Source: Planctomycetota bacterium
GTDB lineage: Bacteria > Planctomycetota > Planctomycetia > Pirellulales > Pirellulaceae
DNA: 64,000 nt
Assembly (NCBI GenBank): GCA_014238905.1
Contig: JABAAE010000015.1
Location: 1 to 64,000 of the forward strand
Reading direction: 5' to 3'
Each line of letters starts with the position of its first letter. The stretch's first letter is position 1. The notes below the pieces were generated by a model. It did not search any database, had not been told where the DNA came from, and saw only the letters and a program-made list of their open reading frames with translations. Positions 16,717 through 26,085 of this stretch are shown here, in pieces. Both the position numbers and the translations under genes were made by a program.

Positions 16717-18387
16717 TTAGGCAACAGATCTTGAAGTGCCTGTTCCATGCAGACCGTTCGGTGCAGGTGTCTTCCCATTCACCCATTTCAGCGGAAGAGT
16801 CACCTGAAACTCAGCCCCTTTTCCAACGCCGAGGCTTTTGGCACGGATGACCCCACCATGATCGGCAATGATCTGATGAGATATTGACAATCCTAAGCCT
16901 GTCCCCTCGCCATGTTCTCGTCGGGTAAAGAAAGGCTCAAAAACATGTTCGAGTACTTCCTGCGGCATTCCACATCCATCGTCTTTTACTGTGATGACCG
17001 CATTACCAAGGGTCGCCTCAACCTGAAGCCAGACATTCCCACCTTTGTCAACACAATCCAGAGCGTTAGTCAGTAGATTTAATAGAACCTGTTTGACCTC
17101 TTGGCCATTCGCCACGGCATCCACTCTTTGTTGACTTTCAAACCAGATTTTCTTCTCTCGGTACCTGCCAAGATTCTGTACCATTTCGATGACCCCCTGG
17201 ACGCATTTGACAAGATCCACGACCTGGCGTTCCGAGTCCCCTACGCGAGAAAAATCAAGCAATCTTTCGGTGATGCCCTTACACCGAAACGACTCCTGTT
17301 GAATCCTGGAAAGATACGTCCGTATGAATTCGACATCAGCGTCGTCTTCGTCAGGATTCATTTCAAAAGCGTTATCAAATCGTTTTTCGACGCTCTCGGC
17401 AGACCAGGCGATTGACGCGAGCGGATTATTAATTTCATGAGCGATCCCTGCAGCCAGAAATCCCACGCTTGCCAGGCGGTCACTTCGAATCACTTCCTTT
17501 GTTCTACAGCGGACCTGCTCGTCAAGATCGTTGCGAATCATCTGGAAGTTTTCGGTCATCTGATTCATCGCATAGGCGAGATCCGCCACTTCATCTCGCG
17601 TTCGAACATTGATGCGATGGTCAAAATTGCCGCTGGCTACCATTTTAGAACCGCGAATCAAGACCCTCAAAGGGCGAAGAATCCAAAAATAAATCCCAGC
17701 GGCCAGCAATCCTAAACAGGCAAGGGCAGCCAAGGACATCATGCCACTTAGATACATCCAAGTTTTATATTCAGCACGGGCGAGCTCATGAAAAGCATCC
17801 ATTCTTTGCGTCAGAAAACCGGGCAACAAAGTCACCTGTTCCTGGAGTTGCATAAGTGCCTGATCCAATGCGATTCGGTTGGTATCGGTGAAAACCCAGT
17901 CAGATCTGGCAAAATCGGCAGCGATCCTAGAGAGAATAGACTGTAATTCTTCTACCGTCATCTTTTCGCGACCAACATCAGAAAGCATGCGTCCCTCTTT
18001 GACGTTTTCTTCTAATTGGGCCTGATAATCGATTAGAGCTAAATTGACCTGTTCCAAATCAAAAAGAAATTCCTGACGGACAGAAATTTCATCATCCACC
18101 AACCCACTGAGACTTGGGCCAACACTAGATGGGATTCCACCATAAACGCGACGATTGGCGAGTTGATTAAAAAGGGAAAAACGAAGAAACGTCACCCGTA
18201 GCTCAGAGACCTTTTCACTCAATTTCGCCGCCAGTGGCAACTCGCCGGCACGGGTTCGAATGCTCTTGGTCAGTCCGCGGAAAAGAGAAGCCCCATGAAA
18301 GCTACTGTACGAAAGGATAGAAACAACAACGACCAAGATCACCGAAGAAATCAACAGTTTTTCGCGTATTCGCCAAGCAAATCTCAT
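16717..18387 (-). CDS. Membrane sensor histidine kinase (NtrB-like), partner of the adjacent regulator
   Basis: Inner-membrane sensor kinase. TM1 is at residues about 11-28, a periplasmic helical sensor at about 30-210, TM2 at about 212-236, HAMP at about 237-290, the dimerisation/phosphoacceptor domain with H-box IAHEINNPL (His317), and the ATPase domain with N-box LLNLLTNALDCV, G1 DDGCGMP, F FEPFFTRR and G2 GTGLGLSIS. All boxes are intact. It precedes the sigma-54 regulator by 33 bases and is very likely its cognate kinase. The periplasmic part is predicted to be helical, with no recognisable ligand-binding fold. Length 556 aa is ordinary. Confidence 0.94.
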   Translation of the reverse strand: MRFAWRIREKLLISSVILVVVVSILSYSSFHGASLFRGLTKSIRTRAGELPLAAKLSEKVSELRVTFLRFSLFNQLANRRVYGGIPSSVGPSLSGLVDDEISVRQEFLFDLEQVNLALIDYQAQLEENVKEGRMLSDVGREKMTVEELQSILSRIAADFARSDWVFTDTNRIALDQALMQLQEQVTLLPGFLTQRMDAFHELARAEYKTWMYLSGMMSLAALACLGLLAAGIYFWILRPLRVLIRGSKMVASGNFDHRINVRTRDEVADLAYAMNQMTENFQMIRNDLDEQVRCRTKEVIRSDRLASVGFLAAGIAHEINNPLASIAWSAESVEKRFDNAFEMNPDEDDADVEFIRTYLSRIQQESFRCKGITERLLDFSRVGDSERQVVDLVKCVQGVIEMVQNLGRYREKKIWFESQQRVDAVANGQEVKQVLLNLLTNALDCVDKGGNVWLQVEATLGNAVITVKDDGCGMPQEVLEHVFEPFFTRREHGEGTGLGLSISHQIIADHGGVIRAKSLGVGKGAEFQVTLPLKWVNGKTPAPNGLHGTGTSRSVA

Positions 18388-18692
18388 CGCGAATCCCTTA
18401 AATAAAGACCTTCCTTGGTCTATGAAACGGCTCCGCCGAGTTGACTTTCGAGTCTATCCTGACGAATTCAAAATCAAAATTGCCCATCGCTTTCTTTGAT
18501 CATCCGGATCGAGAAAACAATATCTGTCAATATTCCGATGGAACAAATCCAATCCATTTTCAAATTCGTTGCGATCCAAGCATGCTGAATTCGTTTTCGT
18601 TGAGCAGTGAATTAAACACGACACTCAAAAAACCTACAAGACGAATCCACTTTCGTTCGCGTGCATAATCAAGGCCTCTCGATTCCGCAACA
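18388..18692. other. Non-coding gap, nothing identified
   Basis: About 305 bases between the LptF-type gene and the histidine kinase gene, both on the minus strand. It should hold the kinase promoter. I find no sigma-54 -24/-12 match on the minus strand near 18390-18460 and no RNA structure that I can name. Confidence 0.45.
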
Positions 18693-19877
18693 TTAGTGCT
18701 TTAAGGCTTTCCTGAATAACAAGACGCCTATCAAAAGAACCACCACGTTTCCAATCCAGACAATTGATGGATGCATCGAACCATTTTTTGCCCGGTCAAC
18801 GCCAAACAGCACTAAAGGAACGTAAACCGCGAGAGTCGGAATGAAACAGATTCCAAAACTCGCCCACATATCCGAATTCCGCATCCAGATGGCCAGCGGA
18901 ATACCCAAAACTGCAAAACCAAAACAACTGAATCCGTTGGCCCAACGTCGATAGGGCTCGGTTTGCAAACGATAAATTCGTTTTTCCATTTTGTCCAGTT
19001 CTTCCATGCGAGGCTGCCAATTCACCTGGTTGAGTTCATGAAAGCTACCCGAAGTCATTTGAAGCAATGCATCGACAGCATATTTTTCTTTCTGAATTTC
19101 GGTGACGGCGGTTTGGCGAACATATTCTTCACTGATAACGGAGAGGGCTAGATCGGAAGGCTTATCCTGCTCGTGGTATTTTCTCGTTAAATCATTCAGT
19201 GAGAGATTCCATTCAAATTCATCCTCAAATCGCAACTGAATCTTCCCATCACGATCCCAGCTTCCGTTGATCAATTTCAATGTCAGCTTTTCATTTTCCG
19301 GATCACAATTAAAGTATGCCGATTCTGCCATGAAGGTCACAATGGGCTTCCCCTCACCTCCGTTTACAACAAAATGCGGCTGAACAAGCCTGTTTCCTTC
19401 TACATCAGCGATAATCGTAACACGACCGTTATCAAACTGGCCTCGGGACTTCAACATGCCGAAAACTGTTTTTTCTATTGAACCCAAAACAACACGATAA
19501 ACTCCAGCCCGTCCCCAAGAGACCGACAAATCATTGAGCCAAAGCGTCAGAAAACTAAGGCATATCGACAAAAATATAGTGGGCCAAATGACAACCATGG
19601 GCGAGATCCCCATCGCTTTAATCGCTGTTAATTCGTTTTCCCTGGACAATCGGCCATAGACTGTCACACTTGCAAACAACGTCGCCGCAGGGATGCAGAT
19701 ATACATCGCACTGGGAAGAACATAGGGCATGATCCGTAGGAACGCTGCCGGCCCCATACCCTGATTTCGAAGCTCATAGCCAAGCAGGCTAAAAAGCAGG
19801 ATGGGTGTCATGACTACGATGGCAACGACAAAGACTCGAATAAATTCCAGCAGAACATAGCGAGTGATTGCTGACAT
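18693..19877 (-). CDS. LptF/LptG family permease
   Basis: Inner-membrane permease of the YjgP/YjgQ (LptF/LptG) family, which with LptB drives lipopolysaccharide extraction towards the outer membrane. Six membrane spans flank a periplasmic beta-jellyroll domain: three at the N-terminus (about 12-35, 48-70, 95-118, with GRLSRENELTAIKAMG between the second and third) and three at the C-terminus (about 305-325, 335-350, 365-385). The conserved ENEL..K.MGIS loop is the transporter-coupling element. Only one permease is present and no lptB, lptA or lptC is adjacent, so the partner is elsewhere or the protein works as a homodimer. ATG at 19877. Which of LptF or LptG it equals cannot be decided. Confidence 0.88.
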   Translation of the reverse strand: MSAITRYVLLEFIRVFVVAIVVMTPILLFSLLGYELRNQGMGPAAFLRIMPYVLPSAMYICIPAATLFASVTVYGRLSRENELTAIKAMGISPMVVIWPTIFLSICLSFLTLWLNDLSVSWGRAGVYRVVLGSIEKTVFGMLKSRGQFDNGRVTIIADVEGNRLVQPHFVVNGGEGKPIVTFMAESAYFNCDPENEKLTLKLINGSWDRDGKIQLRFEDEFEWNLSLNDLTRKYHEQDKPSDLALSVISEEYVRQTAVTEIQKEKYAVDALLQMTSGSFHELNQVNWQPRMEELDKMEKRIYRLQTEPYRRWANGFSCFGFAVLGIPLAIWMRNSDMWASFGICFIPTLAVYVPLVLFGVDRAKNGSMHPSIVWIGNVVVLLIGVLLFRKALKH

Positions 19878-20051
19878 GAAATCTTGCGTTGGCGATCAGA
19901 AAGCAGAAGTTTACCAAACTTCCTCAAATCCAAAAGATCGATCCCATTGGAATCAAGCCAGAACAGCCAACAAACCCAACAACACTTCAAAAGTTGTCAT
20001 GAAGGGCCCTTGAAGCCCAAAGCCACATTCCATTGTAGAAAATGATAGCTG

Positions 20052-21308
20052 TTAACCTCTTAACTGGTCCATATAATTGGAGAGTCCAGAACAGAAAAAA
20101 TTCATAGCCGCCGCTTCATTAGACTCCGCGGCAGCCACCTTGGCTTTCTCAAAGAAATTATCAAATTGTCCCAAATCGACTGGAAGATCTTCTTCCTCCG
20201 CGACATTTCGCAATTGTGTACCGATTTTATCCAGTTTCGCCAGCAGATTCGAGCCTGATACAGCCTGGGTTCGGGTGTAGGGACCAAGCCCAAATCGCTT
20301 GCCTGTACCCACCACTTTCTCTCCTGAACCAGCTCCTGACAGTTTGAAAGTGATATAACCAGCGATTCCGGCAGCAAAGAGCCCCAAAAGAATCGCCACC
20401 CAGCCGTTGTTCATCACCATGCAAAGCAATGCCGCTATTACCAACGCAGTCAGCAAGGTATAGGGAATCGGCCCAACCGCCCGGTCTTCTTTTTTTCCGC
20501 CCACCGTCAACGGAGGCGAACCGCTTTCTGAGGTAGCAAGAGTCTGATCACAGACACGAATCACGATGACCGTGATGTTGTCAGGACCGCCACGAAGATT
20601 GGCCAAATCCACCAACATCCGCGCCGCTCGTTCCGGCTCCAAATGGGATAAAAGAGACGCCATCTCATCATCTTCTACCTCACCAGACAATCCATCACTG
20701 CAAAGCAGAAAGACATCGCCAACTTGTATCGGATGAGGTCCTTCGAGATCGACATTGACATCGGGATAGGGCCCCAATGAACGGGTAATGACGTTCTTGG
20801 GTATCAGCTGCAGGCTTTTGCTACCTTCGGGAAAATTCCCCTTTTCACGCATCTCCCAAACCAAAGAATGGTCGCGAGTCAACTGTTCCAATCGATTACT
20901 TCGCATTCGATAGACACGACTGTCTCCTACATGGGCAACAACTGCTCCTTGCGGCAACAATGTAAGTGCACTACAAGTCGTCCCCATATTTTTGAATTCT
21001 TCGTTTGCCTGACCACGACGGTTAATTTCCGCATTCGAGTCTTCAACGGCCCTTTTGAGGGCCTCTGGCGGCGACAAATCTTGGTGTTTCGCATAAAGAT
21101 GGGTAATTCCATCAGCGGCGAGCTTACTCGCCAGTTCGCCGGCAGCATGAGCACCCATCCCATCGGCAACGAGAAATAAATGGCCACGGGCGTTCCATTT
21201 CTGCATATCCCCAGCCAAAGAGACCTCATAAGAGTCCTGATTGGTCGCACGGCGCATACCCACGTCCGAAATTGAAGCGATTTGGAGGTGCTTGGACCAA
21301 TCTTCCAT
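20052..21308 (-). CDS. PP2C-family protein Ser/Thr phosphatase with C-terminal membrane anchor
   Basis: Metal-dependent protein phosphatase removing phosphate from Ser/Thr. The catalytic domain spans residues about 10-240: FLVADGMGAHAAGELAS, GTTCSALTL, AHVGDSRVYR, TRDHSLVW, LLCSDGLSGEV and GGPDNITVIVI are all intact, giving the metal-binding Asp set. After a linker, two hydrophobic spans (about residues 280-325) put the catalytic domain in the cytoplasm, and about 90 further residues follow. I start at ATG 21308, which has GGAAGG upstream, not the TTG at 21311. No Ser/Thr kinase is near. Planctomycetes are rich in Hanks-type kinases, which may be its opponents. Confidence 0.92.
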   Translation of the reverse strand: MEDWSKHLQIASISDVGMRRATNQDSYEVSLAGDMQKWNARGHLFLVADGMGAHAAGELASKLAADGITHLYAKHQDLSPPEALKRAVEDSNAEINRRGQANEEFKNMGTTCSALTLLPQGAVVAHVGDSRVYRMRSNRLEQLTRDHSLVWEMREKGNFPEGSKSLQLIPKNVITRSLGPYPDVNVDLEGPHPIQVGDVFLLCSDGLSGEVEDDEMASLLSHLEPERAARMLVDLANLRGGPDNITVIVIRVCDQTLATSESGSPPLTVGGKKEDRAVGPIPYTLLTALVIAALLCMVMNNGWVAILLGLFAAGIAGYITFKLSGAGSGEKVVGTGKRFGLGPYTRTQAVSGSNLLAKLDKIGTQLRNVAEEEDLPVDLGQFDNFFEKAKVAAAESNEAAAMNFFCSGLSNYMDQLRG

Positions 21309-21495
21309 CAAAGGCCTTCCGGGCGCGAAAACAATATCTTAATGTGAATCGCGATCGATGTCCTACCCAAATAATGCTGCAAAACTGGATTTGAGCAGGG
21401 AATGATCTGGAACCACATGCTTTAGGTTACTATACTCCGACGGCTTTTTCAGATAGCCATTCCAAAAACAGGCAGCATTCGTGTATTGTTTCGAC

Positions 21496-21909
21496 ATGAA
21501 AAAATCGCTCATTCTGCTTTTGTGCGGCCTAACGATCATTTCGACAGGCTGCCTCCGTCGCCGACTGACCATTCGGAGCAATCCTCCCGGCGCATTGGTC
21601 TACGTTGATGATGTTCAAATCGGCCATTCGCCGGTTTCGGTCCCATTTACCTACTACGGAACCCGGACAATCCGTCTGGAAAAAGATAGATTCAAGACCG
21701 TTGAGGTCCAGCAAAACATTAATTCACCGTGGTACCAGACTCCTCCACTGGACTTTGTTTCCGAAGTGCTCCTACCGTTCGAAATCAGGGATGAGAGGGC
21801 GGTCAACATTGACATGCTACCTTTAGAACCGACCAACGAGTCGGAGGTTCTGAATCGCGCCAAACAGATTAGGCAAAATAGCAATCAAGGCTTTGCTGTT
21901 CCCAGATAG
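21496..21909 (+). CDS. PEGA-domain lipoprotein
   Basis: Small exported lipoprotein. The start at the ATG at 21496 gives MKKSLILLLCGLTIISTGC, a short type II signal peptide with Cys18 as the lipidation site inside STGC. Residues about 22-60 (LTIRSNPPGALVYVDDVQIG, then SPVSVPFTYYGTRTIRLEKDRF) form a PEGA domain, a small beta fold frequent on bacterial surfaces. The remainder is unassigned and hydrophilic. It is alone on the plus strand between divergent PP2C and convergent mlaD genes. Function beyond an envelope location is unknown. Confidence 0.85.
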   Translation: MKKSLILLLCGLTIISTGCLRRRLTIRSNPPGALVYVDDVQIGHSPVSVPFTYYGTRTIRLEKDRFKTVEVQQNINSPWYQTPPLDFVSEVLLPFEIRDERAVNIDMLPLEPTNESEVLNRAKQIRQNSNQGFAVPR

Positions 21910-21932
21910 TCGCGATCTTTAAAGAACCCAGT

Positions 21933-21962
21933 GACATCGTTTCGCTACGAATAAACGATGTC
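21933..21962. terminator. Intergenic hairpin between the PEGA gene and mlaD
   Basis: Perfect 10-base inverted repeat (GACATCGTTT and AAACGATGTC) with a 10-base loop, 24 bases after the PEGA lipoprotein stop. There is no T-tract, so it is a weak or bidirectional terminator candidate. The next 110 bases contain further short complementary segments without a family I can name. Confidence 0.4.
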
Positions 21963-22135
21963 GATCCGCCTTCAGGCTGCCTGAGAGATTCCCCCAACCA
22001 AAGTCATCCTGCTCTGTCGTGCAGGGCAGAGAGTGAATCGCAGACCGCACGGCCAAGGTAGTCCAAAGTCACTATTCCAAACTCGCAATCTGTGTCGCTA
22101 TCAGGCAGCCAGGAAAACTGAATTGCAATAGCAAA

Positions 22136-23329
22136 TCAATCAAACCAGGTAGCCTTTCGAATCGTATTTTCATTTCGACTTGGCTGAGGCATCAGAAAAC
22201 CACCTTTGATACCAGAACCTGATGGTCGTCTATCGAGAGCCCCTTTCACGCCTAGAATACGAGGATCGGTAGAAATCTTCGAAGTAAAGACACGAACATC
22301 ATTCAAGATCGGCTCAAGTTGATAAGAGATTGACTCAACCCTGCGGAGGCCATTGTCCAAACGGTTGTAAACACTGGGATCGTTGATTAACAATCCAAGA
22401 GTACCTTTGGCCTCTTTTATATCCGCAAGGAAATCCCCTATTCCATCAAGGCTCTCCCTAAGGGATTTCCCAAATTCGTCATCCGCAAATGGCTTTGTAA
22501 TTTCACCAATTTCATCAAGCCGTTTATTGGCATTTTGGGCGACTGAACGAAACTCACTGATCGCGTTTTTTGTGTCGCCCAACATGTCGTCCGCTTTATC
22601 GAAAAACCTCGGGATTTTGTCAATCGATTGACGCAACGTCTCCTTGGTGCTGTCAGTCCCTATCACATCCCTGACATCCTGCGCCAGGAACTGGTACGTC
22701 TCAAGTGTTTTACCTGCTTGCTGACTGAGCTTTCTAACATCCTTGAAAAACTCTTCAAACTGTTTATCAGGCTCGTCGCCAAGAGCCTTCTTGACGCTCT
22801 GCGAAATAGAACCAATTGCATCCGAAGTTTCCTTCACCGAATCGGCGGCTTTGGTGAAAGTTTCCTGCAATTCATCAAGCCCGCCTATCACACTGACAGC
22901 TTGCTCGAGAATATCCATCGGGCCCATCATCACTTCGATACTACCATTGGTCAATAAACTCTTATCGACCAATAAACTGCGGGGTTTATCCCCTCGTCCT
23001 GGCACAAACTCAATCAAACTCTCACCTAAAATCGAGGTCATCCCGATCCTTGCGATCTCATCGGAAAAAAGGCGAACCCCCCGATTAATCCTCAGGGTCA
23101 TTCGGACACCTCCTTCATCCAGTGTTTCCACCTTGTCAACACGGCCAATCAGAATCCCATTCCTCTGCACCGGTGTTTCGGGCGTTACATTGGGAGCCTT
23201 TTCACAGGAAAGAAGAATCCGGTAGGTCGGTTGAAACCCACGCCCCAAATAAAGTATCAGGGTGGCAGCTACCAAAATTGTCGAAAGGACAAGCACTCCC
23301 AACCGCCAAAACATAACCTTTTCGTCCAT
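22136..23329 (-). CDS. mlaD: MlaD-like MCE-domain protein (phospholipid transport, substrate binding)
   Basis: Inner-membrane-anchored, periplasmic MCE protein of the Mla ABC system, which moves phospholipids between the membranes. One N-terminal TM (about residues 8-28) is followed by the MCE domain at about 40-118 (PVQRNGILIGRVDKVE, MTSILGESLIEFVPG). The remaining 270 residues are mostly helical heptad-like repeats, as in long MCE proteins that form hexameric tubes. The ATG at 23329 follows GGAGAG. It lies 15 bases downstream of mlaF in the same operon. At 397 aa it is longer than E. coli MlaD (183 aa). Confidence 0.9.
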   Translation of the reverse strand: MDEKVMFWRLGVLVLSTILVAATLILYLGRGFQPTYRILLSCEKAPNVTPETPVQRNGILIGRVDKVETLDEGGVRMTLRINRGVRLFSDEIARIGMTSILGESLIEFVPGRGDKPRSLLVDKSLLTNGSIEVMMGPMDILEQAVSVIGGLDELQETFTKAADSVKETSDAIGSISQSVKKALGDEPDKQFEEFFKDVRKLSQQAGKTLETYQFLAQDVRDVIGTDSTKETLRQSIDKIPRFFDKADDMLGDTKNAISEFRSVAQNANKRLDEIGEITKPFADDEFGKSLRESLDGIGDFLADIKEAKGTLGLLINDPSVYNRLDNGLRRVESISYQLEPILNDVRVFTSKISTDPRILGVKGALDRRPSGSGIKGGFLMPQPSRNENTIRKATWFD

Positions 23330-23344
23330 GCCAGCTCTCCGAGT

Positions 23345-24205
23345 TTAAACGCTCGTATCCTCCAGGCTCATTTCCATCAATCTTTCACCAGCTTCTCCGT
23401 GAACAAACTGCCTAACCCTTCGATCACGGCAATCGTCCATCTCTTCGGGAGGACCATCGTAAAGAACCTGATCCTCACCTTCATCCAGTCTGACCAACGG
23501 ATAGATCATCACAACACGATCAGCGACCTTCCGTGCGGTATGCATATCATGGGTCACCACAATACTGGTGACCGGGTTGTTTCTTCGGGTCCGAAGAATG
23601 AGCTCATTGATGACGTCGCTCATGATGGGATCCAAGCCGGTTGTAGGTTCGTCGTAAACCACCAACTCCGGATTTAACATCAGGGCTCGGGCCAAGCCGA
23701 CCCGCTTTCGCATTCCTCCTGAAAGTTCGGCTGGCTTCTTCAGAATCACAGTTCTGGGCAAGCCCACCTCAGCCAATTTGGAAATGACCAACTCCTCAAT
23801 TTGAGCATGACTGTAACCGGCATGCTGTTTCAGTGGAAAAGCCACATTTTGTCCCACGGTCATGCTATCGAAGAGAGCGGCGTTCTGAAAAACGAATCCA
23901 AATCGTTTTCGTTCACGGCTCAATTCCTTGTCGTTCAAGGAGTGCATATCCCGTTTGTCAAATTCCACACGCCCGGAAGCTGGCTTAACGAGCCCTATGA
24001 TGGACTTCATCAAGACCGATTTACCACAACCACTTTCTCCAATTAAGACGACGGTCTGCCCACGTGGAATCCTCAAGGAAATATCCCGGAGAATCCTTTG
24101 GCTTCCAAACTGTACCGATACGCGTTGCACTTCGACAAGCGCATCATCTTCAGCCGCCACAAAGGGGGCTTCCTGGTTGGTCGAATTAGACGAAGAATCA
24201 TTCAA
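23345..24205 (-). CDS. mlaF: MlaF-like ABC transporter ATPase
   Basis: Cytoplasmic ATPase that powers the Mla phospholipid transporter. Walker A GESGCGKS at residues 56-63, Q-loop FVFQNAALFDSMTV near 105-117, the ABC signature LSGGMRKRVGLARAL from 161, Walker B LVVYDE ending in Glu186, and the H-loop VVTHDM are intact. The start is a TTG at 24205 overlapping the TGA of mlaE by 3 bases (TTGA), with GAGG upstream; translational coupling is likely. The C-terminal 40 residues carry YDGPPEEMD as in MlaF. It is 286 aa, typical. Confidence 0.94.
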   Translation of the reverse strand: MNDSSSNSTNQEAPFVAAEDDALVEVQRVSVQFGSQRILRDISLRIPRGQTVVLIGESGCGKSVLMKSIIGLVKPASGRVEFDKRDMHSLNDKELSRERKRFGFVFQNAALFDSMTVGQNVAFPLKQHAGYSHAQIEELVISKLAEVGLPRTVILKKPAELSGGMRKRVGLARALMLNPELVVYDEPTTGLDPIMSDVINELILRTRRNNPVTSIVVTHDMHTARKVADRVVMIYPLVRLDEGEDQVLYDGPPEEMDDCRDRRVRQFVHGEAGERLMEMSLEDTSV

Positions 24206-25056
24206 AACAACCTCGGGCCGTCTGGCCAGATCGATTGATAGATGGCTTCGACCGCGATCCCAATCAACAAGTCCATGATCAAGATCACAATAAACGAATA
24301 AACAAATGACTTGGTTGCGGCCTGCCCAACACCTTCAGCACCTGGAGCACAATGGAATCCTTGATAGCAACTGACCATGGCAATAGCCGCACCAAAAAAA
24401 ATGCTCTTAAAAACGCCCGACATGATATCAAAAACACCGACGAAATCCCTCGCGTTTGACCAGTAATGGTGAGAGTCAACACCATAAACGAATACACTAA
24501 AAAAATGCCCGCCGGCCACCCCCATAAAATCCGCCATAATGGTGAGAGCTGGAATCATCATCAAGCAGGCAAGAAAGCGTGGCACAACCAAATAATGAAT
24601 GGGATTGGAACCCATACTCGCCAAAGCGTCGATCTGCTCGGTAACTCTCATCGTCCCTAACTCTGCAGCCATCGCGCTTCCCACTCTTCCGGCTAACATG
24701 ACCGCGGCCAATACCGGACCGAGCTCCCGGACCAACGTCATGGTGATCACGGCGCCCATTTGAGACTCTAACCCCAATTGCTCAAATTGAGCGAAACTCT
24801 GGACAGCAAGCACCATTCCAATAAAAGTACCGGTCAATGCGATCACCGGCAGACTCTGGACGCCAACCTGGTAGAAGTTTGGAAGAATAGTCTCCCGTCT
24901 TGGCGGCCTGGTAAACATCCAAGCCCATGTTCGCAAAACGAAATGGGCAAACGCACCGATCGCGGTGACCGATTCGACAACGACTCTACCCCAGTCTCGA
25001 ATCCAGTCGTTTATCGCATTCTGCGTTCGTGAAATGGGATTTACCGCTTGTGACAT
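24202..25056 (-). CDS. mlaE: MlaE-like ABC transporter permease
   Basis: Integral inner-membrane permease of the Mla/MCE lipid transporter (MlaE/Ttg2B family). The protein has five to six hydrophobic spans, and the family signature region GRVGSAMAAELGTMRVTEQIDALASMG, read as adjoining blocks at about residues 123-150, is intact, as is TGTFIGMVLAVQSFAQFEQLG near 75. It is the first gene of mlaE-mlaF-mlaD, ATG at 25056. No STAS protein (MlaB) or periplasmic carrier (MlaC) is adjacent, which is common outside proteobacteria. Upstream is a 250-base divergent spacer shared with the FixJ-like regulator. Confidence 0.94.
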   Translation of the reverse strand: MSQAVNPISRTQNAINDWIRDWGRVVVESVTAIGAFAHFVLRTWAWMFTRPPRRETILPNFYQVGVQSLPVIALTGTFIGMVLAVQSFAQFEQLGLESQMGAVITMTLVRELGPVLAAVMLAGRVGSAMAAELGTMRVTEQIDALASMGSNPIHYLVVPRFLACLMMIPALTIMADFMGVAGGHFFSVFVYGVDSHHYWSNARDFVGVFDIMSGVFKSIFFGAAIAMVSCYQGFHCAPGAEGVGQAATKSFVYSFIVILIMDLLIGIAVEAIYQSIWPDGPRLF

Positions 25057-25306
25057 TCTTGATTCTGCGAAGATTTCGGGCCCGGACTTCTACAAAAAAA
25101 AACCTGTTTACGCTAGGTCGATCTTCCCAGCGACCAACTTATCGCGGGGAAATTCGGAATAGGCCTTGATAGGGAAAACCAACTCTCGGCTATCAAACGC
25201 ACAAAACAACCTCTAATGGGTGGTTCGAAATTAGGTATCCTTATTTACATCGAGTTGTTTTCATGATAAAAAACGGTTTTAACATGCAGTTCTAAATGGT
25301 GGTTTT

Positions 25307-25981
25307 ATGTATAAACACAGTGATACCTCTGTATTTTCTCGCATTTCCCGTCAGCCGGTCGTTGGCCACAATCCGATTGTCTTCGTCATCGATGACGACA
25401 GATCCTTATTGAATTCGATCTGCGCTTTCTTTCACTCTCACGACATCTCCACGCAGGGCTATCAATCGGGTGAAGACTTCCTTGCTGCCTTTATCGAACC
25501 CGCACAAGGCTGCATCCTTTGTGACTATGTCTTGCCGGGTATCGATGGCCTGGAGGTCCAAAAAGCACTTCTCCAAAAAGGTGTCACGACGCCCTTCATA
25601 TTTTTGAGCGGAAATGCCAATGTGCAAATGACGGTGGCGGCGTGGAAAGATGGGGCGGTCACTTTAATCGAAAAACCGTTTCGAGTGAACGATTTGTTGA
25701 CCGCCGTGAAGGCTGCTTTTCGATGTTGCCAAAAAACACTAACTCGAAAAGAAGCGATGCGACGCTTTCAGAAAGTCCAACCGACTGAACTTACTGTCCT
25801 CCGGTATCTGGTCGCCGGATTCATCAACAAACAAATTGCGCGGCGAATGAATGTCAGTGAACGCACTGTTGAACGCCGTAAAAACAGGCTTCTCGAGGCA
25901 ACCAACACCAACAGCATTCTTGAAACCATCGAATTAGCCAGAAAGGCCGAAATGGATCTTCAACTGAATCCCCAAACCTAG
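25307..25981 (+). CDS. FixJ/NarL-like response regulator with LuxR-type HTH, orphan
   Basis: Two-domain cytoplasmic transcription regulator. Receiver at about residues 22-140: acidic pocket VIDDDRS (29-30), phosphoacceptor Asp73 (CDYVLPGIDG), Ser101 in FLSGNA and Lys123 in IEKPF. The helix-turn-helix at about 156-208 (TELTVLRYLVAGFINKQIAR and MNVSERTVERRKNRLLEATN) is LuxR-like. The acidic pocket, phosphorylation site and switch residues are all present, so it should be phosphorylatable. There is no histidine kinase nearby; the partner is elsewhere. ATG at 25307 follows GGTGG. It diverges from mlaE, so it may regulate the mla operon, but no operator is visible. Confidence 0.92.
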   Translation: MYKHSDTSVFSRISRQPVVGHNPIVFVIDDDRSLLNSICAFFHSHDISTQGYQSGEDFLAAFIEPAQGCILCDYVLPGIDGLEVQKALLQKGVTTPFIFLSGNANVQMTVAAWKDGAVTLIEKPFRVNDLLTAVKAAFRCCQKTLTRKEAMRRFQKVQPTELTVLRYLVAGFINKQIARRMNVSERTVERRKNRLLEATNTNSILETIELARKAEMDLQLNPQT

Positions 25982-26085
25982 GAAAGACCGACCACCGATG
26001 GGGCAAAGGTGGAATCGAGGACTACGATTCGACGAAAAAACGATTCCCTGGGGCCAATACACCCACCGAATTTGGGCAAACCCAT

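Noticed and set aside
21963..22100. Structured RNA (glycine-riboswitch-like AATCTCTCAGGC segment on the minus strand)
   Set aside because: The segment resembles the 3' end of a glycine aptamer, but the core CACCGAAGG part is missing and no downstream target gene fits; the short hairpins around it do not match a family that I know.
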